A stretch of 64,000 nt of DNA from Paenibacillus herberti (lineage in GTDB: Bacteria > Bacillota > Bacilli > Paenibacillales > Paenibacillaceae), in contig NZ_NMUQ01000001.1 in the NCBI RefSeq assembly GCF_002233675.1, forward strand, positions 1,807,583-1,871,582, read 5' to 3'. The position numbers were made by a program, and so were the translations under genes. The notes beneath the pieces were generated by a model. It searched no databases. It worked only from the letters and a program-made list of their open reading frames with translations, and had not been told where the DNA came from. Shown piece after piece: positions 27,578-37,298 of this stretch. Every line of letters begins with the position of its first letter. Within the stretch, counting starts at the first letter, position 1.

Positions 27578-27937
27578 TTAATGAAGCGGAGGGCTCGCGC
27601 CTGCCTCGCTCATGATTTTTTCAGTCTCTTTTTTAGCAGCTGGATCGCTGCTTACTAACGCGGCAATTTGGGCCCATGCTTGAGCATCCGAGGCGCCGGA
27701 ATTCCCGGTGTCCTGCCGTGGTGCAGCAGTGGAACGGCTGTCGTGCTCATGTACAGCTGACCGATCACCAGATATGTTTTTTTTTATCATACCGGAGAGC
27801 GACCTACGCACTGCTCCTGACCATAGCTGGTTTACAGCCACGCTGGCGGCGGCCGCCATTCCAGGTCTTTTGCGAGCCACATAAAGCGCCATCGCCGCCC
27901 CGGCAACTCCTCCTACTACAAGGCTTCCGAGCTTCAA
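27578..27937 (-). CDS. hypothetical protein with N-terminal glycine-rich anchor
   Basis: A 119-residue product. The first 30 residues (GSLVVGGVAGAAMALYVARKR) form a glycine-zipper-like membrane segment similar to YtxH-type proteins, and the rest is polar and probably flexible. TTG at 27937 has GGAGG 7 bases upstream. The ATG two codons earlier would be too close. It is single-gene, with its own terminator, and its function is unknown. Confidence 0.65.
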   Translation of the reverse strand: MKLGSLVVGGVAGAAMALYVARKRPGMAAAASVAVNQLWSGAVRRSLSGMIKKNISGDRSAVHEHDSRSTAAPRQDTGNSGASDAQAWAQIAALVSSDPAAKKETEKIMSEAGASPPLH

Positions 27938-28117
27938 GGCCATTCCTCCTTCATATGCCGGCGAACCGGCTCAGCTTGATGCCTGTAGTATGCCCGCTCG
28001 GTTCTCCTTCATGCGCCTTCAGGCAAACAAGCCGTTATTATGGTAAAATGATCTACCTGAACCGCCCCGCCATCTAATATGTGGCTCCCCTACTACAAGC
28101 ATCTGGAGGTATTTCCG

Positions 28118-29005
28118 TTGATGAATGATAAATTCCGCCAAGCAGCCCGCTCTACTGCTGCTGCAGCGGCATTGCTGCTGATCGCAGGTTGCACAGCTGG
28201 CTCGGGAAGCGGGACACAGCCGGCTGCAAGCCTGGCCCCATCGCCGAAGGTAAGCGTGGCTCCAACCAGCTCACCCTCACCTACCAACGTTCCATCCGCA
28301 TCGCCTGCCGCTACATCAACATCGCCATCACCATCCCCAACAGGAACGGGTGAACAAGCTTCAAAAGAGCCGCTATACCGCATGAATGAAAAATCTTATC
28401 GTTTCGCTCCGCTCGGAGATGCCTCTAAAAAGGTTGTACTGCTCTCCTTCGACGATGGTCCAAAGGAAAAAGAAATGCTGACCTCGATGCTGGATACGCT
28501 GGATAAACATAGCGCTAAAGCGATTTTCTTCGTGAACGGTTATCGTGCCAAAGAAAACCCGGAACTGCTCAAACTGATCCAAGAGCGTGGCCAGACGATC
28601 GGCAACCATTCCTGGGATCATGTCGAGCTCCGCAAAAAAAGCAAAGCCGAGGTGCAGAAGCAACTCGGCGATGTGCAAGATATAGTGGAAAAAGAAACGG
28701 GTGAAAGGCCGTTATTCTTCCGCCCTCCATTCGGAGCAGGTGGAGATGTCGGCAAACAGGTTGCCAAAGATGAGGGTATGCTGTACATGACCTGGTCGAA
28801 TGGATCTCTGGACTGGGATCTCAAAGCGACCAAGAAGGATTCGCAGCTCGTCATAAAACAAGTTATGGATCAGCTTCATCCCGGAGCCAATATTCTCATG
28901 CATGAGCTTCAATGGACGGCCGATGGCCTTGACTCGCTGTTAACGAAGCTTTCGGAGAAAGGTTACGGCTTCATAGATCCTGCGACCATCGAAATCAAAA
29001 GCTAA
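28118..29005 (+). CDS. lipoprotein polysaccharide deacetylase (NodB domain)
   Basis: A membrane-anchored deacetylase likely acting on peptidoglycan or other cell-wall sugars. TTG (28118) or the adjoining ATG (28121) follows GGAGG. The signal ends in lipobox IAGC near residue 24, followed by a Ser/Pro/Thr-rich tether to about residue 85. The NodB motifs are FDDGPKE, GNHSWDH with the metal histidines, and RPPFGAGG. Its stop overlaps the convergent stop of the phosphoesterase gene, so the two transcripts collide. Confidence 0.9.
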   Translation: MMNDKFRQAARSTAAAAALLLIAGCTAGSGSGTQPAASLAPSPKVSVAPTSSPSPTNVPSASPAATSTSPSPSPTGTGEQASKEPLYRMNEKSYRFAPLGDASKKVVLLSFDDGPKEKEMLTSMLDTLDKHSAKAIFFVNGYRAKENPELLKLIQERGQTIGNHSWDHVELRKKSKAEVQKQLGDVQDIVEKETGERPLFFRPPFGAGGDVGKQVAKDEGMLYMTWSNGSLDWDLKATKKDSQLVIKQVMDQLHPGANILMHELQWTADGLDSLLTKLSEKGYGFIDPATIEIKS

Positions 29006-29928
29006 CTATTTTTGTCGCCCTTAGTCAGCACCAGTAAATGGATTGCAGGCGGGCAATTAAGCCGGATCGGCGCCTTCGAGGTGCCATAGCCCGGGCTTAC
29101 GAGTAACCGGACCTTCTGGGGTCCGGTTTTTTGCCATGCCACCGGAGCGGGTAATTGGAACCAGCCTACGCGGAATTTTCGCACACTTGCTGTCCTCATC
29201 GCTGGCCCTAACAAAGGAAGTACAATTTGCCCTCCATGCGTATGTCCGGACAGAACAAGATCGGCTGCGATTCCGCTCTGGCGGTTGCGGTACGCTATTA
29301 TCGGATCATGCGTCATAAGCACCGTGAAAGGCGGCTCGGAGTTGCCTCCACGAAGCTGCAGCAAAGATTGGTCTGGCTCCGGCGCCAGTGGTGTAGTGAG
29401 TGTCTCCTCCAGCCTGTCGCGCAGTGTGCGAGGATCGTCCGTGCCAGCCAGCTTGAACGGCTCCCTACCCGGAAGCCGGATCATTTGATAGCGATTTTGA
29501 AGTATTTTAACCTCCGCATCCTCAAGGCAAGAGCGAAGTGCTTCGATATCCTCATCATAATCATGATTTCCGAACACGGCATAAGGGGGTCCCAAGCGGC
29601 TAAGTAAACGCATATTTTCACGCACGAGTTCCAAGCTAACACCCTTCTCGCGAACATCGCCTCCGATTAACACCAGCTCAACTCCGCCCTGCTCCTCCAC
29701 TTGCCCCGTCAGTCCAGGATCAATCCTACGGCGGTGAATGTCACTGATGAACAAAATTCGCAGCCCTTCAAGACCGACCGGGAGCCTCGCCAGAGGAACC
29801 GTTTCTTTCGTCAAGTCCGTACCCATGGCCTCTTTCTTCATAACACGAAGCAGATGGATGCCAAACCAACTTAAGACGAGGAGCAACAACAGCGCAAGCA
29901 AGATAAATAGAATAACGGATGTCATCAT
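29002..29928 (-). CDS. membrane-anchored metallophosphoesterase (YpbG-like)
   Basis: A 308-residue calcineurin-like phosphoesterase with an N-terminal membrane helix (about residues 4-28). Metal-ligand motifs appear in order: ISDIH, GGDVRE, GNHDYD, THDP and GHTHGGQ. The substrate is unknown. It overlaps the next upstream gene by 4 bases and sits in the syntenic position of B. subtilis ypbG. Confidence 0.9.
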   Translation of the reverse strand: MMTSVILFILLALLLLLVLSWFGIHLLRVMKKEAMGTDLTKETVPLARLPVGLEGLRILFISDIHRRRIDPGLTGQVEEQGGVELVLIGGDVREKGVSLELVRENMRLLSRLGPPYAVFGNHDYDEDIEALRSCLEDAEVKILQNRYQMIRLPGREPFKLAGTDDPRTLRDRLEETLTTPLAPEPDQSLLQLRGGNSEPPFTVLMTHDPIIAYRNRQSGIAADLVLSGHTHGGQIVLPLLGPAMRTASVRKFRVGWFQLPAPVAWQKTGPQKVRLLVSPGYGTSKAPIRLNCPPAIHLLVLTKGDKNS

Positions 29929-30194
29929 GGGGAATCACCGATGCCTTTCCATACAGCTGCGCCAGGCGGCTCCCCCGCTTCTAGGAATAAACTTCTGCCC
30001 CAGAAAAAGAGACAGCCTGACAAAAGAATAAACAGAAAAACCAACGTCTGCATCAACAACCGGAACATACGCGGTCGCAAAGAAGGATGCTTCTGACTGC
30101 GCGAAGGCAAATCGCTTTTTTGCTCGCTTTTCTCTCGTTCACCGGAGCCGGAAGGCTCTCGGCGTCTGCGACCGAATTTTTCGATCCGACTCAT
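29925..30194 (-). CDS. hypothetical basic single-pass membrane protein
   Basis: An 89-residue protein. Residues 1-43 are strongly basic and polar, followed by one membrane helix at about 44-68 and a short tail. It overlaps both neighbours by 4 bases (ATGA type), so it is translated together with the CPBP protease and the phosphoesterase. No family is recognised. Confidence 0.7.
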   Translation of the reverse strand: MSRIEKFGRRRREPSGSGEREKSEQKSDLPSRSQKHPSLRPRMFRLLMQTLVFLFILLSGCLFFWGRSLFLEAGEPPGAAVWKGIGDSP

Positions 30195-30784
30195 GCCTTC
30201 CTCCTTAAACGAATAATAAGTCCCATTATAAAATCAATCGCAAAATGGGCCAGTATTGGAGCCCACAGCGTACCGCTTTCCTCATAAATCCAACCGAGGC
30301 CATAACTAATGGAGAAGACAAGGCCGGTAGGAATCCAATGTTTCAAATAGCGGATGTGGATTGCCGCGAACAGAATGCTCGTCCAGTAGGCGCCGATAGC
30401 GAACTGGATCGCCCCTCGGAATAACATCTCTTCACAGATCGCCACAATTAGCGATAACAACGCGATATGCCATATCGGACGGTTGCCAAATATACGCTCG
30501 TTCACGCCTCCATCGTCGGCCGCCTCCTCAGGAACCCAGCGGGAGAGGATGAGATCAACAGCCAGTACAGTGACGGCTAGTCCTAGCCCCCAGTAGAGGA
30601 AAGTAAGTCCTTGCGGCAGCTTAAGGAGCATGAAAGGATTCCTACCCTGAAAAAAACACCAGGCCAAACCGATAACTAGGGTAACTGCTTGTGTGACATA
30701 CAGGTTGAGCAGCAACATACGGTCCGACAGCTCATCAACGGAGACGCTGCGAACGCGGATGTTGCGGATATCGAATTTCTTCAT
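30191..30784 (-). CDS. CPBP family intramembrane metalloprotease (YpbD-like)
   Basis: A 197-residue membrane protein of the CAAX/CPBP family. The glutamate pair is in CEEMLFRGA (about residues 110-118), with later histidines in AAIHIRYLKH and APILAHFAIDF. ATG at 30784 (MKKFDIRN) is selected. The frame continues far upstream, but that part overlaps the divergent gene and looks non-coding. It is syntenic with B. subtilis ypbD, of unknown substrate. Confidence 0.88.
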   Translation of the reverse strand: MKKFDIRNIRVRSVSVDELSDRMLLLNLYVTQAVTLVIGLAWCFFQGRNPFMLLKLPQGLTFLYWGLGLAVTVLAVDLILSRWVPEEAADDGGVNERIFGNRPIWHIALLSLIVAICEEMLFRGAIQFAIGAYWTSILFAAIHIRYLKHWIPTGLVFSISYGLGWIYEESGTLWAPILAHFAIDFIMGLIIRLRRKA

Positions 30785-30847
30785 GGAATCCCGCCTGTCT
30801 TGGAAGTAATCACAGCCGATAATCAACCGATTGCAAGGAGAATTCTC

Positions 30848-31768
30848 ATGGACAAACATCTGAACCGCTATCAAATGCTTTTCACTCTCGGTTTTATTTT
30901 CATGCTTGCTGTAGCGGTGGGCGCCTTTTTTACAGGCGTTGAGATCGGCTCCTCGCGCACGGAATCTCGTTTTGAAGCCAAGAAGCTCCAAGCTTCGTCG
31001 GCAAAGACCACTTCTGCTTATTCACAGCAGGATCTGGTATCCTTTTATCATACCGTATTTTCTCCTTATCGTGAATTTCAGAGCGAATGGCTCGAGATGG
31101 AGAGCCGTTTGGAATCCCGTTCCGCCACGTTGTCGACCGGTATGCTGGAGCAGCTCGCTGATCTAGCTACCAAAAAACGCAAGGAGATTGAAGCGGTAGC
31201 CAATGAACACAAAAGCGGTTTATTGGCCGATTCCAGAGCTTCCTATCTCGCGAGCCTTGATAACTTTAACGCAGCTGCGAAACGCCAGAAAACAGCCGCC
31301 GCCGGGAGCAGCCCGGATATTTTCCTAGTCACTCTGAGAGCAGATAAGGATTACAAAAAGGGCTCCAACCTATCCTTGATCGGCCAAAACAATTATTATG
31401 GCGCGATGCTGTCCTGGGCTTCTTCTACGAACAGTGATATTCCTAGTCGTATTGAGCTGTCAGGCGTTATGAGCCTTAAACAATGGAGCAGCAGCCCTCT
31501 TACGGTGAAGAACAAACTGGTCGCAGATCTGCTCAGCAAAAGAGGACAGATGAATGCATACCTCCCTCAGGATTTGTCCGGAGCGGTGGATCAACTCATT
31601 GAATCCGGCGAGGCGGAGCGTCTCAACCTCGGTAGCCTTCAAAGCGCTGCGGAGCTGCTAAGCGGCACTGGCGCTGTTCGCAGTGGGGATTTCTGGGCGA
31701 TCAAGCCGCGCCTTTACAGCTCAGAGGTCCTCCCTCAGCTGCCATTTTTTCTCCCTCCCGAGGGCTAA
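30848..31768 (+). CDS. hypothetical membrane-anchored protein
   Basis: A 306-residue product with one N-terminal membrane helix (about residues 10-30) followed by a large, mostly helical, polar extracytoplasmic part. AAGGAG lies 7 bases before ATG at 30848. It is divergent from the CPBP gene with only 63 bases between starts. No known family or catalytic motif is visible. The first helix may be an uncleaved signal anchor. Confidence 0.75.
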   Translation: MDKHLNRYQMLFTLGFIFMLAVAVGAFFTGVEIGSSRTESRFEAKKLQASSAKTTSAYSQQDLVSFYHTVFSPYREFQSEWLEMESRLESRSATLSTGMLEQLADLATKKRKEIEAVANEHKSGLLADSRASYLASLDNFNAAAKRQKTAAAGSSPDIFLVTLRADKDYKKGSNLSLIGQNNYYGAMLSWASSTNSDIPSRIELSGVMSLKQWSSSPLTVKNKLVADLLSKRGQMNAYLPQDLSGAVDQLIESGEAERLNLGSLQSAAELLSGTGAVRSGDFWAIKPRLYSSEVLPQLPFFLPPEG

Positions 31769-31821
31769 ATCCGTTCTGGTTGAATAATATCTAAAATTTA
31801 CTTAGCCATCAAGTTTTGTCA

Positions 31822-31850
31822 TTGCATTTGGGACTACACCGCTTTAGAAT
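31822..31850 (+). promoter_or_regulatory. sigma-A promoter of serA
   Basis: TTGCAT (31822-31827) and TAGAAT (31845-31850) are separated by exactly 17 bases. Transcription from about 31857 would give a leader of roughly 260 bases before serA. Confidence 0.65.
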
Positions 31851-31856
31851 AGTAAA

Positions 31857-32118
31857 GGTCAGCCTTTAGGCGCAAGTTACGGCTTTATTCGACAGAATCC
31901 GAGAAGATTCTCACCCGAAGGCACTTTAGCCCGGGCAAGCACTCCAGTAACTCCCGTCCCGGCTGGACAAGATAACTGCCGGGCGGGTTTTTTCTTCATG
32001 GCTCGCAAGCATACAACTTTCATAGATGTTTGTCTGGCAAGCGTCTGAGCCGCCTTTATATGGCATTGGCAAAGCCGCTTGCTTGTATGCAACCACCATT
32101 CGCTAGGAGGCATTCCCC
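31857..32118 (+). promoter_or_regulatory. structured serA leader, candidate riboswitch or attenuator
   Basis: The leader has an ordered fold before the terminator. AGTTAC (31875-31880) can pair with GTAACT (31947-31952), closing a domain with the hairpin AGAATC-CGAGAA-GATTCT (31894-31911) and the segment CCCGAAGGCACTTTAGCCCGGG. A terminator starts immediately after the closing arm. The CCGAGA loop and AGCCCGGG segment faintly recall the 3' half of ykkC-type aptamers, but the conserved 5' part of that class is not seen. No T-box or glycine, lysine or SAM aptamer consensus was found. Class unassigned. Confidence 0.55.
31953..31993 (+). terminator. leader terminator upstream of serA
   Basis: CCCGTCCCGGC pairs with GCCGGGCGGG (one bulged T) and six T follow. 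It is 126 bases before the serA start and downstream of its promoter, so it must be conditional for serA to be expressed. Confidence 0.85.
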
Positions 32119-33711
32119 ATGTTCAAAGTGTTAGTTTCCGATCCGATCAGCGACCTTGGCATCCAGCAGCTTATGGATGCTGAAGATGTCGTAGTCGACA
32201 AAAAGCCTGGTCTTAGCGAGGATGAGCTTGTTGCCATCATCGGCGAGTACGATGCCCTGCTTGTGCGCAGCCAGACCCGTGTCACGGCAAGAGTACTCGA
32301 AGCAGGTACTTCGCTCAAAGTCGTAGGTCGCGCCGGTGTCGGCGTTGACAACATCGAACTTCCGGCCGCAACGAGCAAAGGCGTTATCGTAATCAATGCT
32401 CCGGACGGCAACACCATTACGACCTGCGAGCATACCTTCGCCATGATGATGGCTGTAGCCCGCCACATTCCACAGGCTTATGCCAAAACGGTCGGCGGCG
32501 AGTGGGACCGCAAGTCTTTCGTCGGCGTTGAGCTGCGCGGCAAAACGCTCGGCGTTGTCGGCATGGGACGCATCGGCAGCGAGGTTGCTAAGCGCGCCAA
32601 AGCATTCGGAATGGATATTCTCGGATACGATCCCTTCCTAACGGAAGAAAAAGCAGAAAAACTCGGCATCAAGCTCGCTAGCGTAGATGATATCGTACGC
32701 GGTGCAGATTTCATGACGGTTCATACGCCGCTCACGCCAGAGACCCGTCATATGATTGGCGCGGAGCAGTTCAAAGTCATGAAGCGAGGTATGCGGATCG
32801 TTAACTGTGCGCGCGGCGGCATTGTTGATGAATATGCGCTCGTTGATGCCATCAATGAAGGTATCGTCGCTGGAGCTGCCTTCGACGTGTTTGAGGTGGA
32901 GCCTCCTGTTGCGGATCATCCATTCCTCACCCACCCTAAAATTATCGTAACGCCACATCTTGGTGCTTCGACAATTGAAGCCCAAGAGAATGTAGCAATC
33001 GACGTAGCGGAGCAAGTGCTGCATATTTTACGCAATGAGCCATTCTTTAACGCGGTCAACATGCCTCCTGTTGCGGCAGCCGTCATGACGAAGCTGCAGC
33101 CATACTTTGGGCTTGGCGAGAAGCTCGGTTCGCTCATTGCTCAAATTACGGAAGGCCCTGTCGGTGAAATTACGGTAGGTTATTCGGGCGATCTGGCCGA
33201 GGTAGATACTCAGCCGCTCACCCGCTACATCGTCAAAGGCATCCTGGCCCACCATCTCGGCAGCGACCAGGTCAACATTATCAACTCCCTGCATCTTGCC
33301 AAGGAACGTGGCGTTAATGTCGTCGTGAACAAATCGCATACCGCGAAAGACTTCACAAACCTTGTCAGCGTGACGCTGAGCAGCCGCAGCGAGAGCACTC
33401 ATGTAGCCGGCACTCTCCTGACGGGTTATGGACCACGAGTTGTGCAGATCAACAACTACACGGTTGACGTTGCCCCATCCGGACATTTGGTACTTATCTC
33501 CCATAATGACCGTCCAGGTATCATCGGCCGTATTGGTACGCTGCTTGGTTCCAATGATGTGAACATCGCTACGATGCAAGTAGGCCGCCAAGCCGAGGGC
33601 GGTGCCGCTATCATGGTACTTACCGTTGATAAAGGTGTTCCTAAACCTGTACTCGCTCAGATGACCCAGCTCGATGAGCTCAAGTCCGCGAAGGAAGTTA
33701 CGCTCTACTAA
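32119..33711 (+). CDS. serA: D-3-phosphoglycerate dehydrogenase
   Basis: A 530-residue enzyme that starts serine synthesis by oxidising 3-phosphoglycerate. The NAD-binding loop [15 protein letters not shown] lies near residue 145, HTPLTPET near 205 and the catalytic segment [11 protein letters not shown] near 280. An ASB domain and a C-terminal ACT domain (about 455-528) follow, the latter being the usual site of serine control in long SerA enzymes. AGGAGG lies seven bases upstream of ATG. It is monocistronic between a regulated leader and a strong terminator. Confidence 0.97.
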   Translation: MFKVLVSDPISDLGIQQLMDAEDVVVDKKPGLSEDELVAIIGEYDALLVRSQTRVTARVLEAGTSLKVVGRAGVGVDNIELPAATSKGVIVINAPDGNTITTCEHTFAMMMAVARHIPQAYAKTVGGEWDRKSFVGVELRGKTLGVVGMGRIGSEVAKRAKAFGMDILGYDPFLTEEKAEKLGIKLASVDDIVRGADFMTVHTPLTPETRHMIGAEQFKVMKRGMRIVNCARGGIVDEYALVDAINEGIVAGAAFDVFEVEPPVADHPFLTHPKIIVTPHLGASTIEAQENVAIDVAEQVLHILRNEPFFNAVNMPPVAAAVMTKLQPYFGLGEKLGSLIAQITEGPVGEITVGYSGDLAEVDTQPLTRYIVKGILAHHLGSDQVNIINSLHLAKERGVNVVVNKSHTAKDFTNLVSVTLSSRSESTHVAGTLLTGYGPRVVQINNYTVDVAPSGHLVLISHNDRPGIIGRIGTLLGSNDVNIATMQVGRQAEGGAAIMVLTVDKGVPKPVLAQMTQLDELKSAKEVTLY

Positions 33712-33730
33712 TAGGATTAACGGCTGCACA

Positions 33731-33757
33731 AGCCCGCCTTCTGGCGGGCTTTTTTTA
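33731..33757 (+). terminator. intrinsic terminator of serA
   Basis: AGCCCGCC-TTCT-GGCGGGCT is followed by TTTTTTAA. It is 20 bases past the serA stop. Confidence 0.95.
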
Positions 33758-33820
33758 ATTGATATATATAATTTTTCAGATTTGTTCCACATGCAACAAT
33801 ATTTGCCCTGCTGTTTCAAC

Positions 33821-33846
33821 AAAAAACACCCTCCTAAGAGGGTGTT
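33821..33846 (-). terminator. intrinsic terminator of resE
   Basis: On the minus strand AACACCCTC-TTAG-GAGGGTGTT is followed by TTTTG. The 5' arm overlaps the resE stop codon. Confidence 0.9.
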
Positions 33847-35293
33847 AAGACAAGATGGGATTCGCTTCGACAGGTAGCAGCAGAGTAAATGTTGTTCCAC
33901 GGCCAATCTGACTCTGAACGCGGATGGAACCGCTGTGGGCATCTACTATATTGCGTACAATGGCAAGTCCAAGCCCCGTTCCGCCTGATTGCCCCTGCCC
34001 CCGCTTACGTGCTTTGTCCGCTTTGTAGAAGCGTTCAAAAATGTAAGGTAAATCCTCTTCCGGAATGCCCTGACCTTCATCAGCAACCTCAAGCTCCGCG
34101 TACTGGATCCCGTCGATGATAACTGGATTTAAAATAAGCCGTATGCCAGATCCATCCGGGCTGTGCCGAATGGCATTATCGAGCAGATTAGTCAATACTT
34201 GCTCCAATCTATCCTCATCTGCTTGTTGCAAGATGAGTTGCCCGGCAGAGCCGATATACTCAAGCTGTATACCACGATCCAATGTGTACACATTGAACTT
34301 GTGTGCGACGCGTTTCAGCAGCTGATCCATGTCGACCTGATCCAAGTTCAGCTCGACATGACCGGCTTCCATACGCGCCAGATCCAGCAGGTCCTTTACT
34401 AGCCGCCCCATACGCAGCGACTCGTCATGGATAACCTGGACGAGCTCACGGCGTTCCTCCGGTGAAGCCGCAATATCATCCAGCAGCGCTTCACTGTAGC
34501 CTTGCAGCATGGACAGCGGCGTCCGAATCTCATGGGATACATTGGCGACAAAATCACGCCGCAGCTTCTCCACCCGATGTTCTTCCGTCACATCCCGCAT
34601 CACGGCTACCACTCCGCGGACCGTATCGTCCGATTTGAGCGGCGCCATCACAACCGACCAGACGCCAGACTGCACTTGAATCTTCTCGCTCAGATCCCGC
34701 CCTTCCAGCGTTACGGTGCGGAACAGCTCGCGCAGCGGTCCTGGGGCCACGAGAGGGCCGGGAGACTCCCCATCCCCCTCTTGGTCCCAATCCGCCTTGC
34801 GCCAACGCTCCAGCAGCTGTTCTCCTGGAGGATTGGCAAGTACGACCTGGCCAGCGGCATCCAAGGTGATGACCGCATCTGCCATGCTGCGCAGTACGCT
34901 GGACAGGTGCTCCTTTTCGTGATTCAGGTCCGTGATGAATTCCTGCAAATCTGCCGCCATCCGATTAAAGGCGCTGGCCAGCTCTCCAATCTCATCCGAG
35001 GAGCGGATCGGTACACGCGTCCGGTATTCTCCCTGCGAGATCAGATTGGCCGCATCCTTCATTTGCAACAGCGGCTGGGTGATTTTGCTGGACAGGAAAA
35101 AAGCGAAAAAGGTGGATAGCAGAAACCCGATGATACCGATGTAGACAAATAGCAGCTTGACACGGAATGGCTCTTCAAAGGCAATATCGATGTACTGAAG
35201 CAGGAACATGCCCAAGATGATCAACACGACCGCGACGAGCAGCATGATCGTTATCCACAGCTTGCCGACGACGCTTCTCCACGTCCATCTCAT
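33845..35293 (-). CDS. resE: sensor histidine kinase ResE
   Basis: A 482-residue membrane kinase that pairs with ResD to control respiration and anaerobic genes. Two membrane helices lie at about residues 11-33 and 45-66, followed by HAMP (about 67-120), a PAS domain (about 128-235), the phosphoacceptor in NVSHEIRTPLSM with His near residue 254, and an ATPase domain with the motifs LTNLLDNAIRHS, DEGQGIPEE and GGTGLGLAI. It ends 3 bases after resD in the res operon. Confidence 0.95.
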   Translation of the reverse strand: MRWTWRSVVGKLWITIMLLVAVVLIILGMFLLQYIDIAFEEPFRVKLLFVYIGIIGFLLSTFFAFFLSSKITQPLLQMKDAANLISQGEYRTRVPIRSSDEIGELASAFNRMAADLQEFITDLNHEKEHLSSVLRSMADAVITLDAAGQVVLANPPGEQLLERWRKADWDQEGDGESPGPLVAPGPLRELFRTVTLEGRDLSEKIQVQSGVWSVVMAPLKSDDTVRGVVAVMRDVTEEHRVEKLRRDFVANVSHEIRTPLSMLQGYSEALLDDIAASPEERRELVQVIHDESLRMGRLVKDLLDLARMEAGHVELNLDQVDMDQLLKRVAHKFNVYTLDRGIQLEYIGSAGQLILQQADEDRLEQVLTNLLDNAIRHSPDGSGIRLILNPVIIDGIQYAELEVADEGQGIPEEDLPYIFERFYKADKARKRGQGQSGGTGLGLAIVRNIVDAHSGSIRVQSQIGRGTTFTLLLPVEANPILS

Positions 35294-35296
35294 CGG

Positions 35297-36013
35297 TTAC
35301 TTCGGCACCTCTAACTTGTATCCTACGCCCCATACCGTCGTAATCATCGATGCGGCCTCGGAGGATACTTTGTTAAGCTTCTCTCTCAGCCTTTTTACAT
35401 GGGTGTCCACCGTTCTCAAGTCGCCAAAGAACTCATAGTTCCATACATCCTTCAGCAGCTCTTCACGCGAAAACACTTTATCGGGACTGACTGCGAGATA
35501 ATGCAGCAATTCATACTCCTTTGGAGTTAAGCTGACCTCATGACCTCCAGCAGTGACACGGTGAGCGTCATGTTCAATTACTAAGTGAGGGAACACGATA
35601 TTGCTGCTGGCATTAGTTTCGCGTGTCAAAAATGCTGTTGCAGATGAGCGACGCAGGATCGCTTTGACACGGTAGATGATTTCGCGTGGGCTGAAAGGTT
35701 TAACGACGTAGTCGTCTGCTCCAACTTCAAAACCCTGAACGCGGTTCATCTCTTCCCCTTTAGCCGTCAGCATGATGACAGGAGTTCCCTTAATCTGACG
35801 GAGCCGGCTACATACCTCGATGCCATCCATTCCTGGAAGCATAACATCCAGCAAAATAAGGTCGAAATCAAAGCCAGAGGCAAGCTTCAAAGCTTGCTCT
35901 CCGTCTTCCGCTTCTTCTATTTGGTAGCCTTCTTTTTCTAGATACATTTTCAGTAAGCGGCGAATGCGCTCCTCGTCATCAACGACAAGAATCCGATGCA
36001 CATATTCACTCAT
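35297..36013 (-). CDS. resD: response regulator ResD
   Basis: A 238-residue OmpR-family regulator. The receiver domain has the acidic pocket VVDDEE, the phosphoacceptor D56 in LLDVMLPG and the lysine in VKPFSP. The winged-helix output domain ends with VWGVGYKLEVPK. It acts on respiratory and cytochrome genes after phosphorylation by ResE. Confidence 0.96.
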   Translation of the reverse strand: MSEYVHRILVVDDEERIRRLLKMYLEKEGYQIEEAEDGEQALKLASGFDFDLILLDVMLPGMDGIEVCSRLRQIKGTPVIMLTAKGEEMNRVQGFEVGADDYVVKPFSPREIIYRVKAILRRSSATAFLTRETNASSNIVFPHLVIEHDAHRVTAGGHEVSLTPKEYELLHYLAVSPDKVFSREELLKDVWNYEFFGDLRTVDTHVKRLREKLNKVSSEAASMITTVWGVGYKLEVPK

Positions 36014-36035
36014 GCAGCATTACTCCTTTGATTTG

Positions 36036-37298
36036 TCATTTGGTTCCGGCATAGGAATGTAAACCGGCAATGACAAGATTGACGCCTATCAGCGTAAACA
36101 TAATAATAACGAATCCTATTACAGTAAGCCAGGACGAGCGCTTACCGTGCCAGCCGCGGGACAGACGCAAATGCAGATACGCGCTGTAGAACAACCAAGT
36201 AATAAGCGCCCAAACTTCCTTGGGATCCCAGCCCCAGAAACGCGACCAGGCGATTTGCGCCCAAATCATGGCGAATATTAGCGCGCCTAATGTGAATATC
36301 GGGAAGCCGATCGCAATCGCTCGGTAACTAATCTCATCCAGATCATCTGGATCGATATCCGTCGTAAGCGGATGAATGACCGCGCTGAGTCTTTTGCGGA
36401 AGATCAAGCGAAGCAATCCATACAATACTGCACCGGTAAGCAGCGACCAAACGACCGTGTTCAGCTTGCGGCCGGCATTGATGCCTTTCATCCAGGATGG
36501 AGCTTCGGCAAGCGGTTTATCCACGCCAAGGAAAGCATCCGCTTGAATCACAGTACTGTTGAAAGGCTGGACAATTGGAGGCAGCGAGTAAATCACCGTT
36601 TCGGTTTCGGAAACCGCCTGCCCTGCTCCAGTCACATCAACGGTCTCCTGTTTGAACTCCGCCTCGTAACCTGCCATACGGAAGCCAAATACGCTAACAA
36701 TGAAACCACAGGCTACTAGCAGCATGAACAGAGTCGCTTCTAACCAGAAGCGCTCCTTCTTTGCACTAGCTGTGTTACTGCTAAAATCGACTGTCCGCAG
36801 CAGATGCAGCAGTCCGGCTGCAAAACCTACAGCGAGGAAGGCTTCGCCCAAAGCAGCGGTTGTAACATGAATTTTGAGCCAGTAGGAGTTCAGAGCCGGA
36901 ATAAGCGGTTGGACCTCCTGCGGAAACACCGAAGCGTAGGAAATAATAATAATCACCAGTGGCAAAGTGACCATACCTAAAATCGGCTTACGATAAATCA
37001 GAATTATAACGACAAAAGCGATCATGACTGCCATACCGAGGAACGTCATGAATTCATACATATTACTGACCGGAATATGACCTTGCCCGATCCAACGCGT
37101 GAAGAAAAAGGTCAGTTGCGCGGCCAAACCAAGCGCGGAGACGGTAAAGGCGATCCGTCCCCATTTGCGCTCATGACGTACGGGATCGCCATGGCTCCAC
37201 TTGCGGCCGGCAATCGCCATGACATAAAACAAAAATCCGAAGCAATAGAGGAAAAATGCCGCTATGAAAGCGGAGCTGCTCAAATCAAGCCAATTCAC
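36036..37298 (-). CDS. resC: cytochrome c maturation protein ResC (CcsA family)
   Basis: A 420-residue multi-pass membrane protein of the CcsA/CcsB heme-handling family. The tryptophan-rich heme motif SRFWGWDPKEVWALITW lies near residue 355, and conserved His residues sit in flanking helices. GTG at 37298 has GGAGG nine bases upstream. It overlaps resB by 4 bases. With ResB it exports heme and ligates it to apocytochromes c. Confidence 0.95.
   Translation of the reverse strand: MNWLDLSSSAFIAAFFLYCFGFLFYVMAIAGRKWSHGDPVRHERKWGRIAFTVSALGLAAQLTFFFTRWIGQGHIPVSNMYEFMTFLGMAVMIAFVVIILIYRKPILGMVTLPLVIIIISYASVFPQEVQPLIPALNSYWLKIHVTTAALGEAFLAVGFAAGLLHLLRTVDFSSNTASAKKERFWLEATLFMLLVACGFIVSVFGFRMAGYEAEFKQETVDVTGAGQAVSETETVIYSLPPIVQPFNSTVIQADAFLGVDKPLAEAPSWMKGINAGRKLNTVVWSLLTGAVLYGLLRLIFRKRLSAVIHPLTTDIDPDDLDEISYRAIAIGFPIFTLGALIFAMIWAQIAWSRFWGWDPKEVWALITWLFYSAYLHLRLSRGWHGKRSSWLTVIGFVIIMFTLIGVNLVIAGLHSYAGTK

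Noticed and set aside
31857..32118. T-box leader for serA
   Set aside because: The conserved T-box bulge sequence complementary to tRNA NCCA ends is not present before the terminator.
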